Positions 7,853-15,680 of a stretch of DNA of 64,000 bases are shown piece after piece. Source of the stretch: Sporobacter sp038405045 (lineage in GTDB: Bacteria; Bacillota; Clostridia; Oscillospirales; Oscillospiraceae). The translations under genes and the position numbers were made by a program. The DNA lies in NCBI GenBank assembly GCA_038405045.1, contig JBBZIV010000001.1, forward strand, positions 124,001 through 188,000, in the 5' to 3' direction. A model generated the notes under the pieces. It did no database searches. It was not told where the DNA came from and saw nothing but the letters and a program-made list of their open reading frames with translations. Positions within the stretch are counted from its first letter, which is position 1; each line of letters begins with the position of its first letter.

Positions 7853-9271
7853 TCATCCAATTTGCTGCGCTTTGATCAGGTTTGTCGTCCCGCTGATGCC
7901 GATGGGAACACCAGCCGTCAAGACGACGATATCACCCTGTTGAACGATTTTTGTTTCAAGCGCCGCGCGGATGCCCTCTTCGAAAAGCTCATCCGTTGAG
8001 CGGAGGCTTTTGCCGCGAATGGGCGTGACGCCCCAGGAGACATTGAGCTGGCGCTGGACACGGCTGTTCTCCGCGAGCGCCACGATGGGGCATTGCGGGC
8101 GGAAACGCGAGATCATCCGAGCTGTATGGCCGGAGGTTGTGACAGTAATAATGGCTTTGGCGGCGAGATCCATCGCCGTTGTGCAGCAGGCGTTACTAAT
8201 GGCGTCACTGATTGTCATATTTTTCTCAAAGCTCTGCTCGCGGAAGCGCTTCCAGTAATCGATGGCGTGTTCCGCTTCGCGGAGCGTTTTATCCATCGTC
8301 TCAACGCTTTCAAGCGGATATTTGCCGGCGGCCGTCTCGCCGGATAGCATGACGCAGGTGGCCCCGTCAAACACGGCGTTGGCCACGTCACTCACTTCCG
8401 CGCGTGTCGGACGCGGGTTGCGGATCATCGAGTCAAGCATTTGTGTGGCGATGATAACCGGCTTGCCGGTGTGTTTTGTCTCTTTAATGATCTTTTTTTG
8501 GATGATCGGCACTTCCCAGGCAGGGATTTCAACACCGAGGTCACCTCGGGCAACCATAACGGCATCGGAAGTCTCGACGATCTCTTTGATGTTTGTAATG
8601 CCTTCTCGGTTTTCAATTTTTGAGATGACGCGAATGGTCTCGCCGCCGGTCCTTTTCAACACGTCCCGCACGGCTATGACGTCTGCGCGGCTGCGCACAA
8701 AGGACACGGCAATAAAGTCCATCTCGTTTTCAACGGCGAAACGGATATCGCGCTCGTCCTGCTCGGACAGGCCGGGGAATTGGATACGCACATCGGGGAT
8801 GTTCATGCTTTTATGGTCGGATAAAACGCCGCCGTTTAAAACGATGCAGTGGATATCGTGGCCGGTGACCGCTTCAACCTGAAACTCCAACAGGCCGTCA
8901 TCCAATAAAATACGGTCCCCGGGCTTGAGCTCATTATGAAGATTTCGGTACGTCGTCGAAACGCGGGTTTCGTCACCGATGATGTCGTCTGTTGTGATTG
9001 TAAATTGAGCGCCGGAAGCGAGCTGAATACGACCGCCGGAAAAGGTTTGGATGCGGATTTCAGGCCCTTTTGTATCAAGGATTGAGGCCACGGGTAGGCC
9101 GAGGGCGTCTCTGGCGGCCTTGAATTGATCAAGGATGGCGCGGTGCTCTGCGTGCGTCCCGTGTGAAAAATTCAGACGGACGGCGTTGACGCCTGCTTGC
9201 AGCAGTTTTGAAATTTTATCAACGTCGTTAACGGCGGGGCCAAGCGTACAAATCATTTTTGTTTTTCTCAT
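7853..9271 (-). CDS. pyk: Pyruvate kinase
   Basis: Pyruvate kinase converts phosphoenolpyruvate and ADP to pyruvate and ATP at the end of glycolysis. The protein begins MRKTKMICTLGPAVNDVDKI and contains NAVRLNFSHGTHAEH, DTKGPEIR, the active-site motif ISKIENREGI, MVARGDLGVEIP, and the C-terminal allosteric domain ending in a short tail. At about 472 residues it is the short form without the PEP-utiliser domain appended in Bacillus and relatives. The start at 9271 is supported by GGGAGG immediately upstream; an in-frame earlier ATG (9295) has no ribosome site. Confidence 0.97.
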   Translation of the reverse strand: MRKTKMICTLGPAVNDVDKISKLLQAGVNAVRLNFSHGTHAEHRAILDQFKAARDALGLPVASILDTKGPEIRIQTFSGGRIQLASGAQFTITTDDIIGDETRVSTTYRNLHNELKPGDRILLDDGLLEFQVEAVTGHDIHCIVLNGGVLSDHKSMNIPDVRIQFPGLSEQDERDIRFAVENEMDFIAVSFVRSRADVIAVRDVLKRTGGETIRVISKIENREGITNIKEIVETSDAVMVARGDLGVEIPAWEVPIIQKKIIKETKHTGKPVIIATQMLDSMIRNPRPTRAEVSDVANAVFDGATCVMLSGETAAGKYPLESVETMDKTLREAEHAIDYWKRFREQSFEKNMTISDAISNACCTTAMDLAAKAIITVTTSGHTARMISRFRPQCPIVALAENSRVQRQLNVSWGVTPIRGKSLRSTDELFEEGIRAALETKIVQQGDIVVLTAGVPIGISGTTNLIKAQQIG

Positions 9272-9367
9272 AATTCCCTCCCAATGGCATGACACTGGTT
9301 CCTGCGTTCTATTTTACCATTATTCTGCCGGAATAGGACAGAGAATACGAAATAAAAATTTACATCT

Positions 9368-9400
9368 ATAAAACCGCAAACCAAGACGGCTTGCGGCTTA
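9368..9400 (-). terminator. Probable terminator of the kinase array
   Basis: Read on the minus strand, CCGCAA and TTGCGG pair around a loop and are followed by TTTTAT. It lies about 45 bases beyond the stop of the last kinase gene and before pyk. Confidence 0.55.
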
Positions 9401-9444
9401 GCATAACCGGGGTGCGTTGAAGACCGGGTTTAGAAGCTGACATC

Positions 9445-10902
9445 CTACCGGCAGACGCCGCGCGATGAAAGCGATTGAAGGCGCACATCCTCCGCCGCCA
9501 GAAAGCGGAATTGGCTTTGCCCGTCAAAACAGGCGGAGACCTTCTTGGTGAACTGAGTGTTACCGACGAGGTCTTCAATGACAAAGCTGGCCTCGTTCTT
9601 TTTCAAAATCTCAAACGTCGTCATCAGGCCGATGCCGCTGCCGCCTTCCTCGGCGTGCGTCGTCGTCTTATGAATGCCGACTTCAGCAACCGTTTCCGGG
9701 GCGAAGGGATCGCCGCTGTCAAACACGTCGATGGCATAGATATTCTCCGCGATACCGATATGAACCATGACGTTTTTATTGGCGCTTGTTCGAACGGCGA
9801 TGATGGCGTTTTCGATGAGGTCGGCCAGCAGGGTGTTCACGTCCTGCTCCGAGGCGAGATTGTCAATCAAATATTTGACGCTGCCGGTAACCGTTACATC
9901 AAAGGTAACGCCCTGCTCCTGCGCGCGGTGAGCCATATTGGCAAGCAACGCATCGACCGACGGTATGTCAGTCGACGGGAGCTTTTTGCTGGGCTGAAAG
10001 CTGGTGAGAATGCCGCGGCGCTCCTGCGAGGCCGCCTCGACCTGCGCCAGCAGCGATTTGGCTTTGGAAAGACGCACGGCGGAATCAGGTTCGTTTTCGG
10101 CTGTCAGCAGATACTGGCGGACGGCATAATCGAGCGCTGGGATGAGCTTGTTATCCTTATGAATGATTTTTGCCTGCGCGTCATTCTGCTGGCACAGCTG
10201 CTCGTTTTCTTGATTTTTCGCCTTTAAAGCCTGGTGCAGCTCTGCAATTTCCTGCGCTTTGAGCTTATCACGATATTTTCTGGCAATACTGCCGCGCCAC
10301 CAGAAGAAAATGAAGAAAACGCATATCAGCAAAAAAAACAAGGGGATGATGTAAATAAGCTCTGCATTCTTGTTTAAACCCAATATAGATGCTGAAAACA
10401 ATAGCGTTGCGCTGATATAGACGCCGAAATCATTTGAGCCTTTTTCGATTAAATAGGGCATGCCGTTTTTAAGGCGTTTTGATTTCAGTAGCAATACAAT
10501 GAGTAAAAATTCAATAACGGATATAAGGAGAAAAGAAAGCCATGTGGGCGGAAGCTGAAACTGCAGCACTTTAACATGCAAATATAAATAGAGGCTCATT
10601 ATTAACGTAGCGATTGCAAACGCCACATAGGTCATTCCAAAAGCAATAATCGACGTTGTCACAGCGCGGTTAAAGGGTATACGCATTATTTTGACAAAAA
10701 AGATAATAGCAAAGACAACCATTAATACAATACTGAGCGGTTTTAAATAAAGCCTTAGAAGATAGACGATTGGCAACGAGATACATAAATAAATTAAAAA
10801 CTGTAAACTATTTCTCTTAGAGCTTCTGATGTTAAGCAGTTTTAACGATGTATAAAAGCTCAACGAAATGAGAGCAGAATATTTAATTAATACTTCCGCC
10901 AT
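9445..10902 (-). CDS. GHKL sensor histidine kinase 1 (AgrC-like), paralogue array
   Basis: A 485-residue membrane histidine kinase, last of four tandem paralogues. The first ~215 residues form about six or seven hydrophobic helices ending in FFWWRGSIARKYRDKLKAQE. A coiled-coil linker, a phosphoacceptor region IIHKDNKLIPALDYAV, an N-box ADLIENAII and a G-box GGSGIGLMTTFEIL follow, the GHKL organisation of AgrC-type peptide sensors. Its sensor half is closest to kinase 3, but its catalytic half is nearly the same as kinase 2, indicating recombination. ATG 10902 follows GGGTGAAGC; a GTG lies one codon earlier. The Spo0A-like regulator upstream is the probable partner. Confidence 0.85.
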   Translation of the reverse strand: MAEVLIKYSALISLSFYTSLKLLNIRSSKRNSLQFLIYLCISLPIVYLLRLYLKPLSIVLMVVFAIIFFVKIMRIPFNRAVTTSIIAFGMTYVAFAIATLIMSLYLYLHVKVLQFQLPPTWLSFLLISVIEFLLIVLLLKSKRLKNGMPYLIEKGSNDFGVYISATLLFSASILGLNKNAELIYIIPLFFLLICVFFIFFWWRGSIARKYRDKLKAQEIAELHQALKAKNQENEQLCQQNDAQAKIIHKDNKLIPALDYAVRQYLLTAENEPDSAVRLSKAKSLLAQVEAASQERRGILTSFQPSKKLPSTDIPSVDALLANMAHRAQEQGVTFDVTVTGSVKYLIDNLASEQDVNTLLADLIENAIIAVRTSANKNVMVHIGIAENIYAIDVFDSGDPFAPETVAEVGIHKTTTHAEEGGSGIGLMTTFEILKKNEASFVIEDLVGNTQFTKKVSACFDGQSQFRFLAAEDVRLQSLSSRGVCR

Positions 10903-10940
10903 CACGCTTCACCCGCTTTCAAGAATATTTCAATCTTTTA

Positions 10941-10994
10941 CGCGGCCTATTTTAAACGAAAAACAATTTTTAAGCGGTGCTTTTTATGCACCGC
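10941..10994 (-). repeat. Inter-kinase repeat with terminator-like hairpin, copy 1
   Basis: This ~54-base unit contains CGAAAAACAATTTTTAAGCG and the stem GCGGTGC/GCACCGC. On the minus strand the hairpin is followed by TTAAAAATTGTTTTT, so it could terminate kinase 2 transcripts. A near-identical copy lies at 12487-12540, showing that the whole gene-plus-tail unit was duplicated. Confidence 0.75.
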
Positions 10995-11003
10995 GTTTGT
11001 TAC

Positions 11004-12455
11004 TTATGCGTGTGCCTCGTGAGGGATCGGCTGAAGATGATCTGTTTGTGCGGTGTGAAGCCGGAATTGATGCAATTGATCAAAACAGGCGGAGACCTTT
11101 TTGGTGAACTGAGTGTTACCGACGAGGTCTTCGATCACAAAGCTGGCCTCGTACTTTTTCAGAATCTCAAACGTCGTCATCAGGCCGATGCCGCTGCCGC
11201 CCTCATCGGCGTGCGTCGTCGTCTTATGAATGCCGACTTCAGCGACCGTTTCCGGGGCGAAGGGATCGCCGCTGTCAAACACATCGATGGCATAGATATT
11301 GTCCGCGATACCGATATGAACCATGACGTTTTTATTGGCGCTTGTTCGAACGGCGATAATGGCATTTTCGATGAGGTCAGCAAGGAGGGTATTCACGTCC
11401 TGCTCGGAGGCGAGATTGTCAATCAAATATTTGACGCTGCCGGTAACCGTTACATCAAAGGTAACGCCCTGCTCCTGCGCACGGTGAGCCATACTGGCAA
11501 GCAATGCATCGACTGACGGTATGTCAGTCGACGGGAGCTTTTTGCTGGGCTGAAAGCTGGTGAGAATGCCACGGCGCTCTTGCGAGGCTGCCTCGACCTG
11601 CGCCAGCAGCGATTTGGCTTTGGATAGACGTACGGCGGGGTCTGTTTCCGTCTCGGCTGTCAGCAGATATTGGCGGACGGCATAATCCAGCGCGGGGATG
11701 AGCTTGTTATCCTTATGAATGATTTTTGCCAGAGCGTCATTTTGCTGGCGCAGCTGCTGGATTTCCATAATTTTTGCGTCGGAAGCCTGCTGCAGCTCTG
11801 CAATTTCCTGCGCTTTGAGCTTATCACGATATTTTCTGGTAATGCTGCCGCGCCACCAAAAGAAAAAAACGAAGCTGCCGAGATAGACAAGAGACAAGGG
11901 AATTATGTAAATTGCCTTAAATTCTTTGCTAACCTCAAAATATGTTGCTGTAAGTACTAATATTGTGCTCATAAAGACGCTGAGATTATTTGAGCCGTGT
12001 TCGATTAATAATGGCATGCCATTTTTAAGACGTTTTGATTTCAAAAGCAAAAATATTATTAGAACTTGCGTCAGGGAAACAAAGACCCTCCCAAGCCAGA
12101 AGGGCGGGGGTTGGAGGTGCAGCACCATAAGGAATATCTGCATACTAAAACTGAGAGTTAATGCAGCGACGACAAGTGCCAGAAAAGAGATCCCGTATGC
12201 GGTGATTGACGCCGTCACGGCCAAATTAAAAGGCACACGCAATTCTATAATAATAAACACAACAGATAAAGAAACCATGATAATAATATTGATTACCGTT
12301 AAATAAATATGCAGAAAAGAGACGACCGGTACAGATATTAAAATATAAATGATTATGGCGGCTTTATTCGGGGCTCTCTTATTAAGTAATTTTATAGATG
12401 TGTAAAGGCTAAGCGATATGAAAGCCAAATATTTTATAAGAAACTCTAAAATCAA
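11004..12455 (-). CDS. GHKL sensor histidine kinase 2 (AgrC-like), paralogue array
   Basis: A 483-residue paralogue. The membrane half (first ~215 residues, ending FFFWWRGSITRKYRDKLKAQE) is the most divergent after kinase 4, whereas the kinase half from IIHKDNKLIPALDYAV to GGSGIGLMTTFEIL is almost the same as kinase 1. The N-box ADLIENAIIA and G-box are intact, so it should be active. The start is probably the TTG at 12455, preceded by GGCGGGATAAGC. It is flanked on both sides by the repeated hairpin unit. Peptide sensing is inferred from family resemblance, not shown. Confidence 0.84.
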   Translation of the reverse strand: MILEFLIKYLAFISLSLYTSIKLLNKRAPNKAAIIIYILISVPVVSFLHIYLTVINIIIMVSLSVVFIIIELRVPFNLAVTASITAYGISFLALVVAALTLSFSMQIFLMVLHLQPPPFWLGRVFVSLTQVLIIFLLLKSKRLKNGMPLLIEHGSNNLSVFMSTILVLTATYFEVSKEFKAIYIIPLSLVYLGSFVFFFWWRGSITRKYRDKLKAQEIAELQQASDAKIMEIQQLRQQNDALAKIIHKDNKLIPALDYAVRQYLLTAETETDPAVRLSKAKSLLAQVEAASQERRGILTSFQPSKKLPSTDIPSVDALLASMAHRAQEQGVTFDVTVTGSVKYLIDNLASEQDVNTLLADLIENAIIAVRTSANKNVMVHIGIADNIYAIDVFDSGDPFAPETVAEVGIHKTTTHADEGGSGIGLMTTFEILKKYEASFVIEDLVGNTQFTKKVSACFDQLHQFRLHTAQTDHLQPIPHEAHA

Positions 12456-12486
12456 GCTTATCCCGCCTTATAATTCCAATTTCCAC

Positions 12487-12540
12487 GCGGTCTATTTTAA
12501 CGAAAAACAATTTTTAAGCGGTGCTGTTTATGCACCGCTT
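12487..12540 (-). repeat. Inter-kinase repeat with terminator-like hairpin, copy 2
   Basis: This copy has a 9-bp stem AAGCGGTGC/GCACCGCTT and on the minus strand a T-rich tail. It shares the block CGAAAAACAATTTTTAAGCG with copy 1. It lies between the stop of kinase 3 and the start of kinase 2. Confidence 0.75.
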
Positions 12541-12547
12541 TCTTTGT

Positions 12548-14005
12548 TTACGCAGTGACCCGTGAGGCAATCGGCTCGTGATGATCTGTTTGCCCGGTGC
12601 GAAGCCGGAATTGATGTAACTGGTCAAAGCAGACAGACACCTTCTTGGTGAACTGGGCGTTATCGGCAAGGTCTTCAATCACAAAGCTGGCCTCGTACTT
12701 CGTTAGAATCTCAAACGTCGTCATCAGGCCGATGCCACTGCCGCCCTCATCGGCGTGTGTTGTCGACCGTTTTTTGCCGATATTTTGGAGTGTGTCAGGT
12801 GTGAAGGGGATGCCGCTGTCAAAAACATCGATGGAATAATGGCCGTCTGCTATGCCGATATGCACCATAATGTTTTTCGCCGAGCAGCCCTTCATGGCGA
12901 TGACGGCGTTTTCGATGAGGTCGGCCAGCAGGGTGTTGACATCCTGCTCTGAGGCCACTTTTTCGATGAGATATTTAACGCTGCCGGTAACCGACACGTC
13001 AAACGCTACGCCCTGCGCTTTTGCTTTTTGAAACATATACAAGAGCAGCGAATCAACGGACGGCACGCTTGTTTCGGGCAGCTTTTTGCTGCCGGTTTCA
13101 TAATCGGTGAGAATGCCGCGGCGCTCTTGCGAGGCCGCCTCGACCTGCGCCAGCAGCGATTTGGCTTTGGATAGGCGCACGGCGGGGTCTGTTTCCGTCT
13201 CGACTGTCAGCAGATACTGGCGGACGGCATAATCCAGCGCGGGGATGAGCTTGTTATCCTTGTGAATGATTTTTGACAGAGCAGTGATCTGCTGGCGCAG
13301 CTGCTCGTTTTCCTGATTTTTTGCGTCGGAAACCTCCTGTAACGCTGCAATTTCCTGCGCTTTGACCTTTTCGAGATACTTCTTTGTTATTCGGCTGCGC
13401 CACCAAAATAAAATAATAAGCCCACTAATTAGTATAAAAATTATTGGAATTATGTAAACAAGTTCTACAACTTTATTAAAACCCAAGAAAGATGCTGTAA
13501 ACAATAAAATCAAACTAATGTTAACCCCAATATCCTTCGTGCCGTATTCAATTAATATGGGCATACCATTTTTTAGACGTTTTGACTTCAACAGTAATAC
13601 GATGATTAATAATTCAATAACTGATATAAGGAGATAAGAAAGCCAAGTGGGCGGGAGCTGAAACTGTAGCAATTTAACATGCAAATACAAATAAAGGCTA
13701 AAAATCAATGAAGCGAAAACATAAGCCACATAAACAATTCCAAATGCGATAACTGACGTTGTTACAGCTAAATTGAATGGTACACGAATTATTTTTATTA
13801 AAAAGATAACGGAAAAAGCAACCATCGCAATGATACTCAGCGCTGTTAAATAAAGCCGTAGAACATAGACGACGGGCAATGCCAAAAATAAAAAAATTAA
13901 AAACTGGACATAAATCTTCTTGGGGCTTCTGATGTTAAGGAGTTTTAACGATGTATAGAAGCTGAGTGAAATGAGAGTAGAATATTTTATTAAAATATCT
14001 GCCAT
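12548..14005 (-). CDS. GHKL sensor histidine kinase 3 (AgrC-like), paralogue array
   Basis: A 485-residue paralogue beginning MADILIKYSTLISLSFYTSL, very close to the start of kinase 1. After the hydrophobic sensor half comes WWRSRITKKYLEKVKAQE, the linker version shared with kinase 4, then IIHKDNKLIPALDYAV, an intact N-box (ADLIENAVIA) and a G-box GGSGIGLMTTFEIL. The start at 14005 is supported by AGAGGTG; an in-frame upstream start at 14014 lacks a site. Spacing to kinase 4 is only 54 bases without a hairpin, so kinases 4 and 3 are likely co-transcribed. Confidence 0.85.
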   Translation of the reverse strand: MADILIKYSTLISLSFYTSLKLLNIRSPKKIYVQFLIFLFLALPVVYVLRLYLTALSIIAMVAFSVIFLIKIIRVPFNLAVTTSVIAFGIVYVAYVFASLIFSLYLYLHVKLLQFQLPPTWLSYLLISVIELLIIVLLLKSKRLKNGMPILIEYGTKDIGVNISLILLFTASFLGFNKVVELVYIIPIIFILISGLIILFWWRSRITKKYLEKVKAQEIAALQEVSDAKNQENEQLRQQITALSKIIHKDNKLIPALDYAVRQYLLTVETETDPAVRLSKAKSLLAQVEAASQERRGILTDYETGSKKLPETSVPSVDSLLLYMFQKAKAQGVAFDVSVTGSVKYLIEKVASEQDVNTLLADLIENAVIAMKGCSAKNIMVHIGIADGHYSIDVFDSGIPFTPDTLQNIGKKRSTTHADEGGSGIGLMTTFEILTKYEASFVIEDLADNAQFTKKVSVCFDQLHQFRLRTGQTDHHEPIASRVTA

Positions 14006-14059
14006 AATTCGCACCTCTCAATAAATTATCGTTTGATAAAAACGACTCAAATTGTATCC

Positions 14060-15475
14060 TTATACTGTCTGAAATCGAAATTGACATAACTGATCAAAGC
14101 AAACAGATACCTTCTTGGTGTATTGGCTGTTACCGGAAAGGTCTTCAATCACAAAGCTTGCCTGATACTTTTTCAGGATTTCGAACGTCGTCACCAGGCC
14201 AATACCGCTGCCGCCCTCATCGGCGTGCGTCGTTGTTTGCTGATAACCGATTTCAGAAAGCGTTTCGGCTGTAAAAGGAATGCCACTATCAAATATATCA
14301 ATCGAAAAGTGGTCGTTTGAGATGCCCATATGAACCATAACATTTTTGGTTGTGCAGCGTCTTGACGCGACGACGGCGTTTTCAATTAGATCGGACAGCA
14401 AGGTGTTAAAGTCATGCTCCGCCGCCTGTTGCTGAATCAAAAAGTGAACGTTGCCCGACACAGATACGTCTAATGTGACACCCTGCTCTTTTGCTTTTTG
14501 ATACATATATAAAAGCAGCGAATCGACGGACGGCAGGTTCGTCGATGGGAGCTTTTTATTACCGGTTTCGAAATCCGTGAGAATGCCGCGGCGCTCTTGT
14601 GAGGCCGCCTCAACCTGCGCCAGCAGCGATTTGGCTTTGGATAGGCGCGCGGCGGGGTCTGTTTCCGTCTCGGCTGTCAGCAGATACTGACGGACGGCAT
14701 AATCGAGCGCAGGGATGAGCTTGTTATCCTTGTGAATGATTTTTGACAGATCGCCGTTTTGCTGACGCAACTGCTCATTTTCCTGATTTTTCGCGTCAAA
14801 TGCGTGCTGCAGTTCTTCAAGCTCCTGCGCTTTGACCTTTTCGAGATATTTTTTGGTAATGGTGCCACGCCACCAAAATATTATGATGATCCCGATGAGA
14901 AAAGCAAAAAATATAGGAATCGCGTAATAGAGATTTGGTTCTTTGCTGATGCCGAAAAAAGAAATTGCCAGTAATAATGAGATTCCCAAAAAAGTGACCA
15001 TGTCACTGGCGCCGCGCTCTTGCAGAAAAGGCATGCCTTTGCGCAGACGTTTAATGCGGAAAAGAGCGATCAGGAGAAGCAGTTGAAAGAACCCGAGTAA
15101 AAAGACGGAGACAGAATTGGGCAGATAGTTTAATTGCAGGAAATGCGGCAGCAGAAAAGCGAATATACCGACTATTGGTGCGACGACGATGAACGAAAAA
15201 TATGCCATACCATAGGAAATAATGGATGACACTATAGATAGATTAAGGGATTTTTTGAACACAACTATGGTAAAAGCAGAAAACAGCGTCACCATAATCA
15301 GGGTGTTGAGCGGCCAAAGATAGAGCTTGAGGAGATATATAACGGGTATCATGAACAGCAAAAACAGGGACAGCTGTAAGACGGCCGTTTTCCGAACGTC
15401 TAAGTGCAGTAGTTTTAAAAATACATAAAAACAGCTGATTAAAATAAAAAGACCTTTGACAATCGAAAAAAACAC
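14060..15475 (-). CDS. GHKL sensor histidine kinase 4 (AgrC-like), paralogue array
   Basis: A 471-residue paralogue and the first kinase in transcription order. Its membrane half shares little with the other three (starts MFFSIVKGLFILISCFYVFL), but the IIHKDNKLIPALDYAV block, the N-box SDLIENAVVA and the G-box GGSGIGLVTTFEIL are retained. The GTG start at 15475 follows TAGGTGAGTCGAC. About 200 bases separate it from the Spo0A-like regulator gene upstream; this gap carries a plus-strand micro-ORF. The different sensor domain suggests a different ligand from kinases 1 and 3. Confidence 0.84.
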   Translation of the reverse strand: MFFSIVKGLFILISCFYVFLKLLHLDVRKTAVLQLSLFLLFMIPVIYLLKLYLWPLNTLIMVTLFSAFTIVVFKKSLNLSIVSSIISYGMAYFSFIVVAPIVGIFAFLLPHFLQLNYLPNSVSVFLLGFFQLLLLIALFRIKRLRKGMPFLQERGASDMVTFLGISLLLAISFFGISKEPNLYYAIPIFFAFLIGIIIIFWWRGTITKKYLEKVKAQELEELQHAFDAKNQENEQLRQQNGDLSKIIHKDNKLIPALDYAVRQYLLTAETETDPAARLSKAKSLLAQVEAASQERRGILTDFETGNKKLPSTNLPSVDSLLLYMYQKAKEQGVTLDVSVSGNVHFLIQQQAAEHDFNTLLSDLIENAVVASRRCTTKNVMVHMGISNDHFSIDIFDSGIPFTAETLSEIGYQQTTTHADEGGSGIGLVTTFEILKKYQASFVIEDLSGNSQYTKKVSVCFDQLCQFRFQTV

Positions 15476-15547
15476 GTCGACTCACCTACAACAACATAAA
15501 AGAAAGATATCCAACACAAAGTATTAGCCAAAAACTAACAGGGTTTT

Positions 15548-15594
15548 CCCTTCGTTTTTAGTATTTTTGTATCACAAAAACAAACTAAAAAGGG
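15548..15594 (+). promoter_or_regulatory. Long inverted repeat just upstream of the 13-aa ORF
   Basis: The arms CCC..TTTTTAGT-AT-TTTTGT and ACAAAA-ACAA-ACTAAAAAGGG pair around ATC. The last GGG belongs to the ribosome-site run GGGAGGGG of the micro-ORF, so an RNA hairpin could partly hide it. As DNA it could be an operator in the gap between regulator and kinases. A further small palindrome GGGTTTTCCC lies at 15541-15550. Confidence 0.5.
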
Positions 15595-15605
15595 AGGGGT
15601 CATTC

Positions 15606-15647
15606 ATGGATATTATTGTGTGGCTGATACAGTTTGTAATCAAGTGA
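15606..15647 (+). CDS. Micro-ORF encoding 13-aa amphipathic peptide
   Basis: An ATG preceded by GGGAGGGG (15592-15599) with good spacing encodes MDIIVWLIQFVIK, followed by TGA and, four bases later, a UUCG-capped hairpin. The only polar residues, D2, Q9 and K13, fall on one face of a helix (i, i+7, i+11), so the peptide would be an amphipathic membrane-active helix, reminiscent of phenol-soluble modulins or hydrophobic signalling peptides. It lies opposite to, and between, the Spo0A-like regulator and four AgrC-like kinases. No AgrB-like processing enzyme is present. Whether it is translated or sensed is inference. Confidence 0.5.
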   Translation: MDIIVWLIQFVIK

Positions 15648-15651
15648 TCCT

Positions 15652-15680
15652 AAGCCGCTCCTTCGGGGGCGGCTTCTTTA
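15652..15680 (+). terminator. UUCG-tetraloop terminator-like hairpin of the micro-ORF
   Basis: AAGCCGCTCC and GGGGCGGCTT form a 10-bp stem (one G-T pair) capped by TTCG with a C-G closing pair, an unusually stable loop. The tail CTTTAA is T-rich only on the plus strand, so the hairpin serves the micro-ORF rather than the minus-strand regulator gene, whose stop codon it touches. Confidence 0.65.

Noticed and set aside
9475..10227. Plus-strand open frame opposite kinase 1 (and similar ones opposite kinases 2-4)
   Set aside because: They recur only because the kinase catalytic regions are near-duplicates; the frames are shadows of the minus-strand genes.
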